From: Acrocarpospora pleiomorpha
GTDB lineage: Bacteria; Actinomycetota; Actinomycetes; Streptosporangiales; Streptosporangiaceae
DNA length: 64,000 nt
Direction: 5' to 3'
Assembly (NCBI RefSeq): GCF_009687885.1
Contig: NZ_BLAF01000025.1
Location: 55,496-119,495, forward strand
In this document: positions 26,686 through 35,137 of the stretch, one piece after another
How the letters are laid out: the number at the start of each line of letters is the position of its first letter
Position numbering within the stretch: the first letter of the stretch is position 1
Program-made: the position numbers and the translations under genes
The notes under the pieces: model-generated
Seen by the model: only the letters and a program-made list of their open reading frames with translations
Told to the model about the DNA's origin: nothing
Database searches by the model: none

Positions 26686-26796
26686 GCTTGGCCGCGACTG
26701 CGTCTGGACTGAGGAACGCAGGTCGCGGAGCGGCCGGAGTGACGAGGGAAGACGCAGGCTGAGGGCGGCCAAGCCCGCCGATCCGAAGGATCGGCC
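26686..26796 (+). repeat. interspersed repeat family 2, copy B
   Basis: Copy beginning GCTTGGCCGCGACTGCGTCT; core to 26774 ending GGCGGCCAAGC, then an adjoining 8-bp hairpin GCCGATCC-GAA-GGATCGGC (26777-26795). The terminal repeats are less perfect than in copy A. Lies between convergent rsh and the DUF349 gene; the side hairpin ends six bases from the DUF349 stop and could terminate transcription. Confidence 0.8.
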
Positions 26797-26800
26797 AATG

Positions 26801-28039
26801 TCACGAGAATTCGGCCAGCGTGCGCTCGGCCTCCTGGAGCCAGGACCGGCGAGCCGCGATCGACTCCTCGGCCTCCTTGGCGGCCTTGCTGCCCGGCTGC
26901 GCCTTCGCCAGGCGGTTCTCCAGCTGCTCGATCGACTTCCTGAGCTGGTTCACCGTGTCCTGGGCGCGCGCCCTGGCCTCCGGGTTGGAGCGGCGCCACT
27001 GCTCCTCCTCGGCCTTGCGGACCGCGTCGTCCACCTTGCGCAGGCCGCCCTCAAGCCGGTCCCGCTGCTCGCGCGGCACCGGTCCGACGGCCTCCCAGCG
27101 CTCCACCAGGGCCCGCAGCGCGTTCCGCGCCGCCCGCACGTCGGAGACAGGGAGGATCTTCTCCGCGTCCACCAGCAGCGCCTCCTTGGCCTCGGCGTTG
27201 GCCGCGAACGAGGCGTCCCGCTCGGCGAACACCGCCGACCTGGCCTGGAAGAACAGGTCCTGGGCGCCCTTGAACCTGTTCCACAGGTCGTCCTCGGCCT
27301 CCCGGGAGGCCCGCCCGGCCGACTTCCACTGCCGCATCAGCTCGCGGTAGGCGGCCGCGGTGGCGTTCCAGTCGGTCGAGGCGGCCAGCGCCTCGGCCTC
27401 GGCGACGATGCGCTCCTTCTGCCCGCGCACCTGGTCGCGCTGCTCGTCCAGCGAGGAGAAGTACGCCTTGCGGCGCTTCGCGAACGCCGTCCTGGCCGCC
27501 GACAGCCGCTTCCACAGCCCGGCCTCGGTGGCGCGGTCGATCCGCTCGGCCGCCTTCCACTCCTCCACCAGCTGCCGCAGCCGCTCGCCGCCGGACTTCC
27601 AGTGGGTGGCGTCCTCGGCGATGCGCTCCGCCTCCGCGACGATCCGCTCCTTGATCTCCTTGGCCTGCGACCTGGCCTGGTCCCGGGCCGCCCGGACCTC
27701 CTCGCGGCGCTTGCCGACCAGTTCCGACAGCGCCCCGAGGCGATCGTTGAGCGAGCCGAGATCGCCGACCGCGTGCGCCTCCGCGACCGCCTCGCGCAGC
27801 TTGAGGATGCTCGCCTCGGCCTGTGCGGGCGGCAGATCGGTGCCCCTGACCCGCTGTTCCAGGAGCTGGACCTGCCCGGCCAGCTCCTCGAACTTGCGGT
27901 GGAAGTAGGCCAGGGCCTCTTCCGGTTCACCGGCCTGCCAGGACCCGACGGCCCGTTCTCCCTCAGCCGTACGCACGTAGACGGTGCCGTCGTCGTCTAC
28001 CCGGCCCCACGGGTCGGTGGTCACCGTGTCCTCCCGCAC
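26801..28039 (-). CDS. DUF349 domain protein, coiled coil
   Basis: 412-residue, highly charged cytoplasmic protein. A short N-terminal part (DPWGRVDDDGTVYVRTAEGERAVGSWQAGEPEEAL) is followed by several tandem DUF349 repeats of about 75 residues, each with a W-K pattern (THWKSGGERLRQLVEEWKAAERIDRATEAGLWKR; WNATAAAYRELMRQWKSAGRASREAEDDLWNRF; RNALRALVERWEAVGPVPRE), and a coiled-coil C terminus. Each repeat is strongly helical. The function of the family is not established. Stop lies beside repeat family 2 copy B; the upstream neighbour on the same strand is a cyclophilin gene. Confidence 0.85.
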   Translation of the reverse strand: MREDTVTTDPWGRVDDDGTVYVRTAEGERAVGSWQAGEPEEALAYFHRKFEELAGQVQLLEQRVRGTDLPPAQAEASILKLREAVAEAHAVGDLGSLNDRLGALSELVGKRREEVRAARDQARSQAKEIKERIVAEAERIAEDATHWKSGGERLRQLVEEWKAAERIDRATEAGLWKRLSAARTAFAKRRKAYFSSLDEQRDQVRGQKERIVAEAEALAASTDWNATAAAYRELMRQWKSAGRASREAEDDLWNRFKGAQDLFFQARSAVFAERDASFAANAEAKEALLVDAEKILPVSDVRAARNALRALVERWEAVGPVPREQRDRLEGGLRKVDDAVRKAEEEQWRRSNPEARARAQDTVNQLRKSIEQLENRLAKAQPGSKAAKEAEESIAARRSWLQEAERTLAEFS

Positions 28040-28083
28040 TCGAATCAGCCTCCAGGGCGCAAACGGCCCTTGGTTGTATTACG

Positions 28084-28911
28084 TCAGCTCTTGCCGGTAA
28101 TTGTCACGTCTTTGATTTCGACGGCCGTCTTCGGCGGGCCGTCGCCGCCGCCGCCCTCGACCCCGTCCTTGGCCACCTTGTCCACCAGGTCAAGACCCTT
28201 GGTGATGGTGCCGAAGGGGGTGTAGGCGTCCTGCAGGGCGGCGTCGGTCTCGTCGCCGTACACGATGAAGAACTGGCTGCCGTTGGTGCCCGCGCCGCTG
28301 TTGGCCATGGCCAGCACGCCGCGCTTGTAGCTCGCGCCTTCCAGGTTCTCGTCGGTGAAGCGGTAGCCGGGGCCGCCGCTGCCGGACGCCGTCGGGTCGC
28401 CGCACTGGAGCACCTTGATGCCCTCGGTGGTCAGGCGGTGACACTTGGTGTCGTTAAAATATTTCTTCTCGGCCAGGAACTGGAACGAGCCGACCGTGCA
28501 GGGCGCCTTCGCCCCGTCCAGGGTGGCCTCGATGACGCCCAGGTTGGTCTTGATGGTCATCGTCGCGGGCTGCGCGGCCACCTTCGCGGGCGGCTGGCCG
28601 ACGTCCTTGGCCGCTTGGCCGTCCGCCAGGTACTCGCAGGTGCCGGAGGCCGGGTCGTACGCCTTCGGCCCGGCGGGCGCGCTCGCCGAGGGCACCGCCG
28701 TGTCCGTGGGGGTGGCCGTCGTCGCGTCGTCGCCCTCGCCGGTCAGCAGCATCGCGGCGGCCACGATGCCGCCGATCACCACGACCACGCCGACGGTGGT
28801 GCCGATGGCAGCGGTCCGCTTGGCGGCGCGCTCCCGCTGGATGCGCGCGGTCTGCTGGCGCTCGTAATGCTCGCGCGCGAGTTGCTTCTGGCGGTCCTTA
28901 CCGCTGACCAC
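28084..28911 (-). CDS. membrane-anchored cyclophilin-type peptidyl-prolyl isomerase
   Basis: Extracytoplasmic proline isomerase, 275 residues from GTG 28911, chosen for SD GGGAGGA four bases upstream and the family-like start VSGKDRQKQLAREHYERQQ; an upstream start at 28932 is also open. A basic cytoplasmic N terminus, one helix (AIGTTVGVVVVIGGIVAAAMLL), a Thr/Ala/Pro linker, then the cyclophilin domain with NDTKCHRL, NSGAGTNGSQFFIVYGD and FGTITKGLDLVDKV. A paralogue with a lipoprotein anchor lies at 35138-36028. Position before an MBL hydrolase and hisS is conserved in actinobacteria. Confidence 0.9.
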   Translation of the reverse strand: MVSGKDRQKQLAREHYERQQTARIQRERAAKRTAAIGTTVGVVVVIGGIVAAAMLLTGEGDDATTATPTDTAVPSASAPAGPKAYDPASGTCEYLADGQAAKDVGQPPAKVAAQPATMTIKTNLGVIEATLDGAKAPCTVGSFQFLAEKKYFNDTKCHRLTTEGIKVLQCGDPTASGSGGPGYRFTDENLEGASYKRGVLAMANSGAGTNGSQFFIVYGDETDAALQDAYTPFGTITKGLDLVDKVAKDGVEGGGGDGPPKTAVEIKDVTITGKS

Positions 28912-29056
28912 TTCGTCCTCCCGACTGTCCAAGAATGACTATTGAGGTGGGCGAATCGTATCGGCACACAGGTATTAGTTCGCAGCCCGCCGACCCGCAC
29001 CGGTACCCTTCGGTTACATTCGCTCGCGCAATCCTTGAGACATCGAGGCCTTTCCG

Positions 29057-29746
29057 TTGTTGATCGCCGCGTTCCCCGCTGGGTCCTTTCAGGCAAATTG
29101 TTATGTGATCGCGCCCGAGTCCGGAGCCGAGTGCGTGGTCGTCGACCCAGGTCAGGACGCTGTCGGGGAGCTGGACGAGGTGCTGCGCGAGCACCGGCTC
29201 AAGCCCGTCGCGGTCGTGCTGACGCACGGTCACCTCGATCACGTCTGGTCGGTCGCGCCGGTCTGCGGAGCCCGGGACATTCCTGCATGGATTCATCCCG
29301 ATGACCGTGAACTGCTCACGGATCCGGCCAAGGGGATCTCGGCGCAGGCGAGCCAGGTGTTCGGCGGGCTCCAGCTGAGCGAGCCGGACGACGTGCGCGA
29401 GCTGACCGACGGCGTGACCCTGAAACTCGCCGGCCTGGAGCTGACCGTCGATCACCGCCCGGGCCACACCCGGGGTTCGGTGACGTTCCGGCTGCCCCCG
29501 GCCGAGGAGATCCCCCCGGTCTTGTTCTCCGGCGACCTGCTGTTCGCCGGTTCCATCGGCCGCACCGATCTGCCGGGCGGCGACCATCCGTCCATGCTGC
29601 GCAGCCTCGCCGCCACGATGACGCTGCCGGACGAGACGGCCGTGCTGCCCGGCCATGGACCACAGACGACGATCGGCCGCGAGCGCGCCGTCAACCCCTA
29701 CCTTCAGGAGTTGCCGCCCGCGCGTGGCCCGCACAGGGGACTCTAA
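29057..29746 (+). CDS. metallo-beta-lactamase-fold hydrolase (glyoxalase II-like)
   Basis: 229-residue cytosolic binuclear-metal hydrolase. Start TTG 29057, giving MLIAAFPAGSFQANCYVIAP, which matches the usual N terminus of this group. Metal ligands are visible: THGHLDH (HxHxDH), the later His in VDHRPGHTRGS, Asp in FSGDLLFAGSIGR, and His in LPGHGPQTT. Such genes precede hisS in many actinobacteria; the substrate (hydroxyacyl-glutathione-like thioester or other) is not determined. Stop and hisS start share one base (TAATG). Confidence 0.9.
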   Translation: MLIAAFPAGSFQANCYVIAPESGAECVVVDPGQDAVGELDEVLREHRLKPVAVVLTHGHLDHVWSVAPVCGARDIPAWIHPDDRELLTDPAKGISAQASQVFGGLQLSEPDDVRELTDGVTLKLAGLELTVDHRPGHTRGSVTFRLPPAEEIPPVLFSGDLLFAGSIGRTDLPGGDHPSMLRSLAATMTLPDETAVLPGHGPQTTIGRERAVNPYLQELPPARGPHRGL

Positions 29747-31002
29747 TGAGCTTTCAGGCGCCCAAGGGCACCTTCGACTGGATGCCGCCACGTTCCGAGC
29801 GCGTGCTCGCCGTTCGCGACGCGCTGGCCGCGCCCGCCCGCAGGGCCGGGTACGGCTACATCGAGACGCCCGCGTTCGAGGACACCGGCCTGTTCTCCCG
29901 CGGCGTCGGCGAATCCACCGACATCGTGACGAAGGAGATGTACACCTTCGAGGACAAGGGCGGGCGCTCCATCACGCTCCGCCCGGAGGGCACCGCCTCG
30001 GTGATGCGGGCCGTGATCGAGCACGGCCTGCCCGGCGGCCCGCTGCCGGTCAAGCTCTGGTATTCGGGCAGCTACTACCGCTACGAGCGGGCCCAGAAGG
30101 GCCGCTACCGGCACTTCTCCCAGGTGGGCGCGGAGGCCATCGGCACCGAGGACCCGGCCGTGGACGCCGAGCTGATCACGCTGGCGGTGGACGGCTACGC
30201 CTCCCTCGGGCTGAGCGGGGTGCGGCTGCTGCTCAACTCGCTGGGGTGCGCGGAGTGCCGCCCGGCCTACCGGGCCGCCCTGCAGGACTTCCTGCGCGGG
30301 CTCGACCTGGACGAGCAGACCCGGCAGCGGATCGAGATCAACCCGCTCCGCGTGCTGGACGACAAGCGCCCGCAGGTGCAGGCGCAGCTGACCGGCGCGC
30401 CGCTGGTCACCGACCACCTGTGCGGGGCCTGCAAGGCCTACCACGAAGAGGTGCGCACGCTGCTGACGGCGGCCGGGGTGAAATACACCGACGATCCCCG
30501 GCTGGTGCGCGGTCTCGACTACTACACGCGTACCACCTTCGAGTTCCTGCACGACGGTCTGGGCGCCCAGTCGGCGGTCGGCGGCGGGGGCCGCTACGAC
30601 GGGCTGAGCGAGATGATCGGCGGGCCGCCGCTGCCGAGCGTGGGCTGGGCGCTCGGGGTGGACCGCACGGTGCTGGCGATGGAGGCCGAAGGGCTTTTCG
30701 ACGCCGAGCCCGCCACCGTGGACGTGTTCGCGGTGCCGCTCGGCGAGGAGGCCAAGCGGGTGGCGTTCGGCCTGGTCGTGGAGTTGCGGCGGGCCGGGCT
30801 CTCGGCCGACATGGCCTTCGGGGGGCGCGGGGTGAAGGGGGCCATGAAGGCCGCCGACCGCAGCGGTGCCCGGTTCGCCCTTATCCTCGGGGATCGGGAT
30901 CTGGCGGCGGGGGCCGTACAACTGAAGGATCTCACCACTGCTGAGCAGACCGCGGTGCCGCTTGCCGAGGTCGCCGACACCCTGAAAGGGAAACTCTCGT
31001 GA
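29746..31002 (+). CDS. hisS: histidyl-tRNA synthetase
   Basis: Class II aminoacyl-tRNA synthetase, 418 residues, charging tRNA-His. N-terminal FQAPKGTFDW, motif 2 region YSGSYYRYERAQKGRYRHFSQVG, HisA signature LVRGLDYYTRTTFEF, motif 3 region GGGRYDGL and GVDRTVLA, and the C-terminal anticodon-binding domain. ATG 29746 overlaps the MBL gene; its stop overlaps the aspS GTG, so MBL-hisS-aspS form one coupled unit. Confidence 0.97.
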   Translation: MSFQAPKGTFDWMPPRSERVLAVRDALAAPARRAGYGYIETPAFEDTGLFSRGVGESTDIVTKEMYTFEDKGGRSITLRPEGTASVMRAVIEHGLPGGPLPVKLWYSGSYYRYERAQKGRYRHFSQVGAEAIGTEDPAVDAELITLAVDGYASLGLSGVRLLLNSLGCAECRPAYRAALQDFLRGLDLDEQTRQRIEINPLRVLDDKRPQVQAQLTGAPLVTDHLCGACKAYHEEVRTLLTAAGVKYTDDPRLVRGLDYYTRTTFEFLHDGLGAQSAVGGGGRYDGLSEMIGGPPLPSVGWALGVDRTVLAMEAEGLFDAEPATVDVFAVPLGEEAKRVAFGLVVELRRAGLSADMAFGGRGVKGAMKAADRSGARFALILGDRDLAAGAVQLKDLTTAEQTAVPLAEVADTLKGKLS

Positions 31003-32738
31003 TCCGCACCCACGAAGCAGGAACGCTTCGTCGCGAGCATGCCGGCCGGCAGGTGACGCTGGCGGGCTGGGTAGCACGCCGCCGTGACCACGGTGGCGTG
31101 GTGTTCATCGACCTGCGCGACGCTTCCGGTTCGGCCCAGGTCGTCTTCCGCGAGGAGGACGACGCGCACGGGCTGCGCTCCGAATACTGCGTGAAGGTCG
31201 TCGGCGAGGTGCGGGTCAGGCCGGAGGGCAACGAGAACCCCGACCTGCCGACCGGCGAGATCGAGGTCGTCGCCACCCAGGTCGAGGTGCTGAGCGAGGC
31301 CGCTCCGCTGCCGTTCCCGATCGAGGGCAACGCCGGCGTCTCGGAGGAGGCCCGGCTGCGCTACCGCTACCTGGACATCCGCCGCCAGCAGGTCGGCGAC
31401 GCGCTCCGCACCCGCTCCAAGGCCACCTACCTGGTGCACGAGGTCATGCGCGAGCGTGACTTCGTCTACGTGGAGACCCCCAACCTGACCCGCTCCACGC
31501 CCGAGGGCGCGCGCGACTTCCTGGTCCCGGTCCGGCTGCAGCCCGGCAGCTGGTATGCGCTGCCCCAGTCGCCGCAGCTGTTCAAGCAGCTGCTCATGGT
31601 GGGCGGCCTGGAACGCTACTACCAGCTCACCAAGTGTTTCCGCGACGAGGACCTGCGCGCCGACCGGCAGCCCGAGTTCACCCAGATCGACATCGAGATG
31701 TCCTTCGTCGACCAGGACGACGTGATGGAGCTCGGCGAGGCCATCATGGCCAGGGTCTGGCAGGACACCGTCGGCTACACCATGCCGCGCCCGCTGCCCC
31801 GCCTCACCTACGCCGAGGCCATGGCCAGGTACGGCTCCGACAAGCCCGACCTGCGCTTCGGCTGCGAGCTCACCGACCTCACCGAATACTTCGCCAAGAC
31901 CACCTTCCGGGTCTTCCAGGCCGAGCACGTCGGCGCCGTCGTGATGCCAGGCGGCGCCGCGCAGACCCGCAGGGAGCTGGACGGCTGGCAGGACTGGGCC
32001 AAGTCGCGCGGCGCGCGCGGCCTGGCCTACGTGCTGGTCCAGCCGGACGGCTTCGGCGGCCCGGTCGCCAAGAACCTGTCGGAGGAGGAGATCTCCGGCC
32101 TGGCCGCCGCCACCGGCGCCCAGGTCGGCGACGCCGTCTTCTTCGCGGCGGGGCCGGCGCGCGCCGCCCGCGACCTGCTGGGCGCGGCCCGCCTGGAGAT
32201 CGGCCGCCGCTGCGGGCTCATCGACGAGTCCCAGTGGTCGTTCCTCTGGGTGGTGGACGCCCCCATGTTCGAGGAGGACGGCGAGGGCGGCTGGACCGCC
32301 GTGCACCACCCGTTCACCGGTCCCAAGCCGGAGTGGGCCGACGACTTCCAGGACCATCCGGGCGAGGCGCTGGCCTACGCGTACGACATGGTCTGCAACG
32401 GCATGGAGATCGGCGGCGGCTCGATCCGGATCCACCGCGCCGAGATGCAGGAGCGCGTGTTCGGCGTGCTCGGCATCTCCAAGGAGGAGGCCGAGAACAA
32501 GTTCGGCTTCCTGCTCGAAGCCTTCAAGTACGGCCCGCCCCCGCACGGCGGCATCGCCTACGGCTGGGACCGGATCTGCATGCTGCTCGCGGGCGGCGAC
32601 TCGATCCGCGACGTCATCGCCTTCCCGAAGACGGCCTCCGGCTTCGACCCGCTGACCGGGGCGCCCACTCCGATCACGGGCGAGCAGCGCAAGGAGGCGG
32701 GCGTGGACGCGAAGCCGCGCGCCCAGGAACTCGTCTGA
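30999..32738 (+). CDS. aspS: aspartyl-tRNA synthetase, bacterial type
   Basis: Class IIb synthetase, 579 residues. N-terminal OB-fold anticodon domain (VTLAGWVARRRDHGGVVFIDLRD), catalytic core with YRYLDIRR, FLVPVRLQPGSWYALPQSPQLFKQLLM, FRDEDLRADRQPEFTQIDIEMSF, the bacterial GAD insert, and motif 3 GIAYGWDRICMLL. GTG 30999 overlaps hisS. Whether it also charges tRNA-Asn cannot be told from sequence alone. Followed by a very strong terminator. Confidence 0.97.
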   Translation: MIRTHEAGTLRREHAGRQVTLAGWVARRRDHGGVVFIDLRDASGSAQVVFREEDDAHGLRSEYCVKVVGEVRVRPEGNENPDLPTGEIEVVATQVEVLSEAAPLPFPIEGNAGVSEEARLRYRYLDIRRQQVGDALRTRSKATYLVHEVMRERDFVYVETPNLTRSTPEGARDFLVPVRLQPGSWYALPQSPQLFKQLLMVGGLERYYQLTKCFRDEDLRADRQPEFTQIDIEMSFVDQDDVMELGEAIMARVWQDTVGYTMPRPLPRLTYAEAMARYGSDKPDLRFGCELTDLTEYFAKTTFRVFQAEHVGAVVMPGGAAQTRRELDGWQDWAKSRGARGLAYVLVQPDGFGGPVAKNLSEEEISGLAAATGAQVGDAVFFAAGPARAARDLLGAARLEIGRRCGLIDESQWSFLWVVDAPMFEEDGEGGWTAVHHPFTGPKPEWADDFQDHPGEALAYAYDMVCNGMEIGGGSIRIHRAEMQERVFGVLGISKEEAENKFGFLLEAFKYGPPPHGGIAYGWDRICMLLAGGDSIRDVIAFPKTASGFDPLTGAPTPITGEQRKEAGVDAKPRAQELV

Positions 32739-32743
32739 CCCAC

Positions 32744-32785
32744 AAGCAAGGCCCCGGCGACCGCGCGTCGCCGGGGCCTTGCTTT
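32744..32785 (+). terminator. strong intrinsic terminator after aspS
   Basis: Perfect 18-bp stem (AAGCAAGGCCCCGGCGAC at 32744-32761 with its complement at 32767-32784), 5-base loop CGCGC, six bases after the aspS stop and ending CTTGCTTTG. The A-rich 5' arm also gives a partial T-tract in either direction, so it could work for the convergent methyltransferase gene as well. Confidence 0.85.
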
Positions 32786-32886
32786 GTAAAGGAGCCCGCG
32801 TGCGGCCGTCAGAAGGCTCGAGGCGGTGTCGGGCAGGCAAATCCCAGAGATGGCTGTTCAGGGCCTTAGGGGCGATTCTGGGGCGT

Positions 32887-33696
32887 TCAGGGCAGGTAGC
32901 CGACCCCGCCGAGGAAGCCGGCCTTGCTCCAGTCGGGGGTGAGGTCGTACTCCGGCCGCCACGCCTCCACCGGCACCAAGCCGGGCTCCAGCAACTCCAG
33001 CCCCTCGAAGTAGGTAAGGATCTGCTCCGATGTCCTAGGCGTCAGATTGCCCGTCTTGGTGGCCTTGTACGTGCTGGTCACCAAGATCTCGTCCTCCTTG
33101 CTGACCCGCCCCGCGTGCCCGTGCGAGATCACCAGGTAGCTGCCGGGCGCCAGCCGCTCCCGCAGCCGGGCCACGATCGAGGCGGCCTCCTCGTCGTCGG
33201 GCACGAAGTGCAGCACGGCCAGCAGGAGCAGGGCGACCGGCCGGCCGAAGTCGATCCTGGCGGCCACCTCCGGGTGGTCCAGGATGCCTTTGGGCTCGTG
33301 CAGGTCGGCCTGGACCACCGTGGTGAGCGGGTTCTCGGCCAGCAGGGCGCGGCCGTGGGCCAGCACGATCGGGTCGTTGTCGACGTAGACCACGCGGGAG
33401 TCGGGGGCGGTCTGCTGGGCGACCTGGTGCACGTTCTCCCGGGTGGGCAGGCCGGAGCCGATGTCCAGGAACTGGCGCACCCCGGCGTCGGCGATGAGCC
33501 GGACCGAGCGGGACAGGAAGGCGCGGTTGTCCCGGGTGAAATCGCGCACGTACGGCATGATCGAGAGTATGTGCTCGGCGGCCTCGCGGTCGGCGGCGAA
33601 GTTGTCCTTGCCCCCGAGGTAGTAGTCGTACATGCGCGCCACGCTGGGCACATGGGGGTTGATCACCCATGACGGGGCCTGCTCGCGGTCGGTCAC
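32887..33696 (-). CDS. SAM-dependent methyltransferase, DUF574/PF04672 family
   Basis: 269 residues from GTG 33696, preferred over GTG 33759 because GGAAGG lies seven bases upstream and because family members begin with TDRE followed by the PxVARxYDYxLGGKDNFxADR block, here PSVARMYDYYLGGKDNFAADR. The SAM site FLDIGSGLPTRENVHQ and VVYVDNDPIVLAHGRALL are typical. This family is greatly expanded in actinomycetes and its substrates are mostly unknown. Same strand as, and downstream of, the P450 gene, with a 38-bp inverted repeat between them. Confidence 0.88.
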   Translation of the reverse strand: MTDREQAPSWVINPHVPSVARMYDYYLGGKDNFAADREAAEHILSIMPYVRDFTRDNRAFLSRSVRLIADAGVRQFLDIGSGLPTRENVHQVAQQTAPDSRVVYVDNDPIVLAHGRALLAENPLTTVVQADLHEPKGILDHPEVAARIDFGRPVALLLLAVLHFVPDDEEAASIVARLRERLAPGSYLVISHGHAGRVSKEDEILVTSTYKATKTGNLTPRTSEQILTYFEGLELLEPGLVPVEAWRPEYDLTPDWSKAGFLGGVGYLP

Positions 33697-33793
33697 GTCC
33701 TCGCCTTCCGGCGTAGCTCCGCCCCCTGCCGGTGGCGAGTCTGAAGGGTCTCGTGACACGCGTGGGGCCCGCGTTTCACGACATTTCCGTGCA

Positions 33794-33831
33794 TGGTACG
33801 GCTCGCGACACTATTGGTGCGAACCGTACCA
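33794..33831. promoter_or_regulatory. 13-bp-arm inverted repeat between P450 and methyltransferase genes
   Basis: TGGTACGGCTCGC (33794-33806) and GCGAACCGTACCA (33819-33831) are inverted repeats matching at 12 of 13 positions (the exception is a G-U pair in RNA), with a 12-base AT-richer spacer. It begins 12 bases from the P450 stop codon. It could be an operator for the methyltransferase gene or a terminator for the P450 gene; no U-tract is present, which favours the operator slightly. Confidence 0.55.
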
Positions 33832-33842
33832 GACACGAGATG

Positions 33843-35048
33843 TCAGAACCGGACCGGCAACGCGGTCAGGCCGCGCACCACCGCACCGGTGGTCTTGTAT
33901 TGGATCTCCTCGGGATCGATCCCGAGCTCGATCCCGGGCAGCCGCTCCAGCAGCGTCCCGATGGCGATCTGGCCCTCCAGCCGGGCCAGCGGCGCGCCCA
34001 GGCAGAAGTGGATGCCGTGCCCGAAGGCCAGGTGCCGGTTCTCGGTCCTGGTGATGTCCAGCCGGGACGGGTCGGCGACCGCGGCGGGGTCGTGGCCGGC
34101 GGCGCCCAGCGAGATGTGCACCATGCTGCCGCGCGGGATGGCCACCCCGCCGAGCTCCAGGTCCTCGGTGGAGAAGCGGGGGGTGGACCGCTCGACCGGG
34201 CCGTCGTAGCGCAGGAACTCCTCGATCGCCGACGGCAGCAGGCCGGGATCGTCGCGCAGCAGTTTGAGCTGGCCGGGGTTGCGCAGCAGGGCCAGCATGC
34301 CGTTGCCGATCAGGTTCACCGTGGTCTCGTGCCCGGCGATCAGCAGCAGCGTCAGGGTGGAGATCATCTCCTTGTCGGTCAGGCCGCCCTCGTCCTGGAT
34401 CGCCAGCATCGCGCTGATCAGGTCGTCGCGCGGCTCCGCCCGTCTGGCCTCGATCATCTCGGTGAAGTAGGCCCGGGTGGCCCGCGAGGCCGCCGCGCGG
34501 GCCCGCTGCCGCTCCTCCTCGAACCGGGGGTTGATCAGCAGCTCCGACCATTCGCGGAACAGGTGGCGGTCCTCGGGGCGGACCCCCAGCAGCTCGCAGA
34601 TGACGATGATCGGCAGCGGGAAGGCGAACTCGTCCAGCAGCTCGGCCCGGCCGTTCGGCTCCATGGCCGCGATCAGCTCGTCGGTGATCTCCTGGATCCT
34701 GGGCCGGAGCGCCTCCACCCGGCGGGGCGTGAAGGCCTTGGACACCAGCCGGCGCAGCCGGGTGTGGTCCGGCGGGTCGACCGACAACATGTTGGAGTCG
34801 AGCAGGATGTCGTCGTCGTTGGCGACCTTCCGGAAGTAGTCCCCGTAGACGGTGATGTCCTTGGACAGCCGGGGGTCGGCGAGGGCCGCCCGGCCGAGCT
34901 CCTGGTCGATGACCACGAACGCCTGGAAGCCCGGCGGAAAGTCGATCGGATGGACCGGGCCGCGGGCCCTGACGGTGTCGTACGCGGCGTAGGGGCTGGC
35001 GGCGAACTCGGGCGTGAGGACGAACTCAAACGGCAGTTTCTCCGGCAC
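33843..35048 (-). CDS. cytochrome P450 (bacterial class I)
   Basis: 401-residue soluble monooxygenase. GTG start with SD AGGAG six bases upstream. I-helix oxygen-binding motif LLIAGHETTVN, K-helix ExxR as EEFLRYDGPVERSTPR, and heme loop AFGHGIHFCLGAPLAR with Cys349 as the axial ligand. Overall it looks like the CYP107-type group of macrolide and small-molecule hydroxylases. No ferredoxin or reductase gene is adjacent, so it must use partners from elsewhere. The substrate is unknown. It forms, with the DUF574 methyltransferase, a small accessory block within otherwise housekeeping genes. Confidence 0.93.
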   Translation of the reverse strand: MPEKLPFEFVLTPEFAASPYAAYDTVRARGPVHPIDFPPGFQAFVVIDQELGRAALADPRLSKDITVYGDYFRKVANDDDILLDSNMLSVDPPDHTRLRRLVSKAFTPRRVEALRPRIQEITDELIAAMEPNGRAELLDEFAFPLPIIVICELLGVRPEDRHLFREWSELLINPRFEEERQRARAAASRATRAYFTEMIEARRAEPRDDLISAMLAIQDEGGLTDKEMISTLTLLLIAGHETTVNLIGNGMLALLRNPGQLKLLRDDPGLLPSAIEEFLRYDGPVERSTPRFSTEDLELGGVAIPRGSMVHISLGAAGHDPAAVADPSRLDITRTENRHLAFGHGIHFCLGAPLARLEGQIAIGTLLERLPGIELGIDPEEIQYKTTGAVVRGLTALPVRF

Positions 35049-35137
35049 TTGCCGCTCCTAGCTAGGGATCGGATGGGAAGCCATCATGATCCCCTAATCC
35101 GGGTGGCGTGTCCGGCGGACGCGCCACCCGGAGGGAA

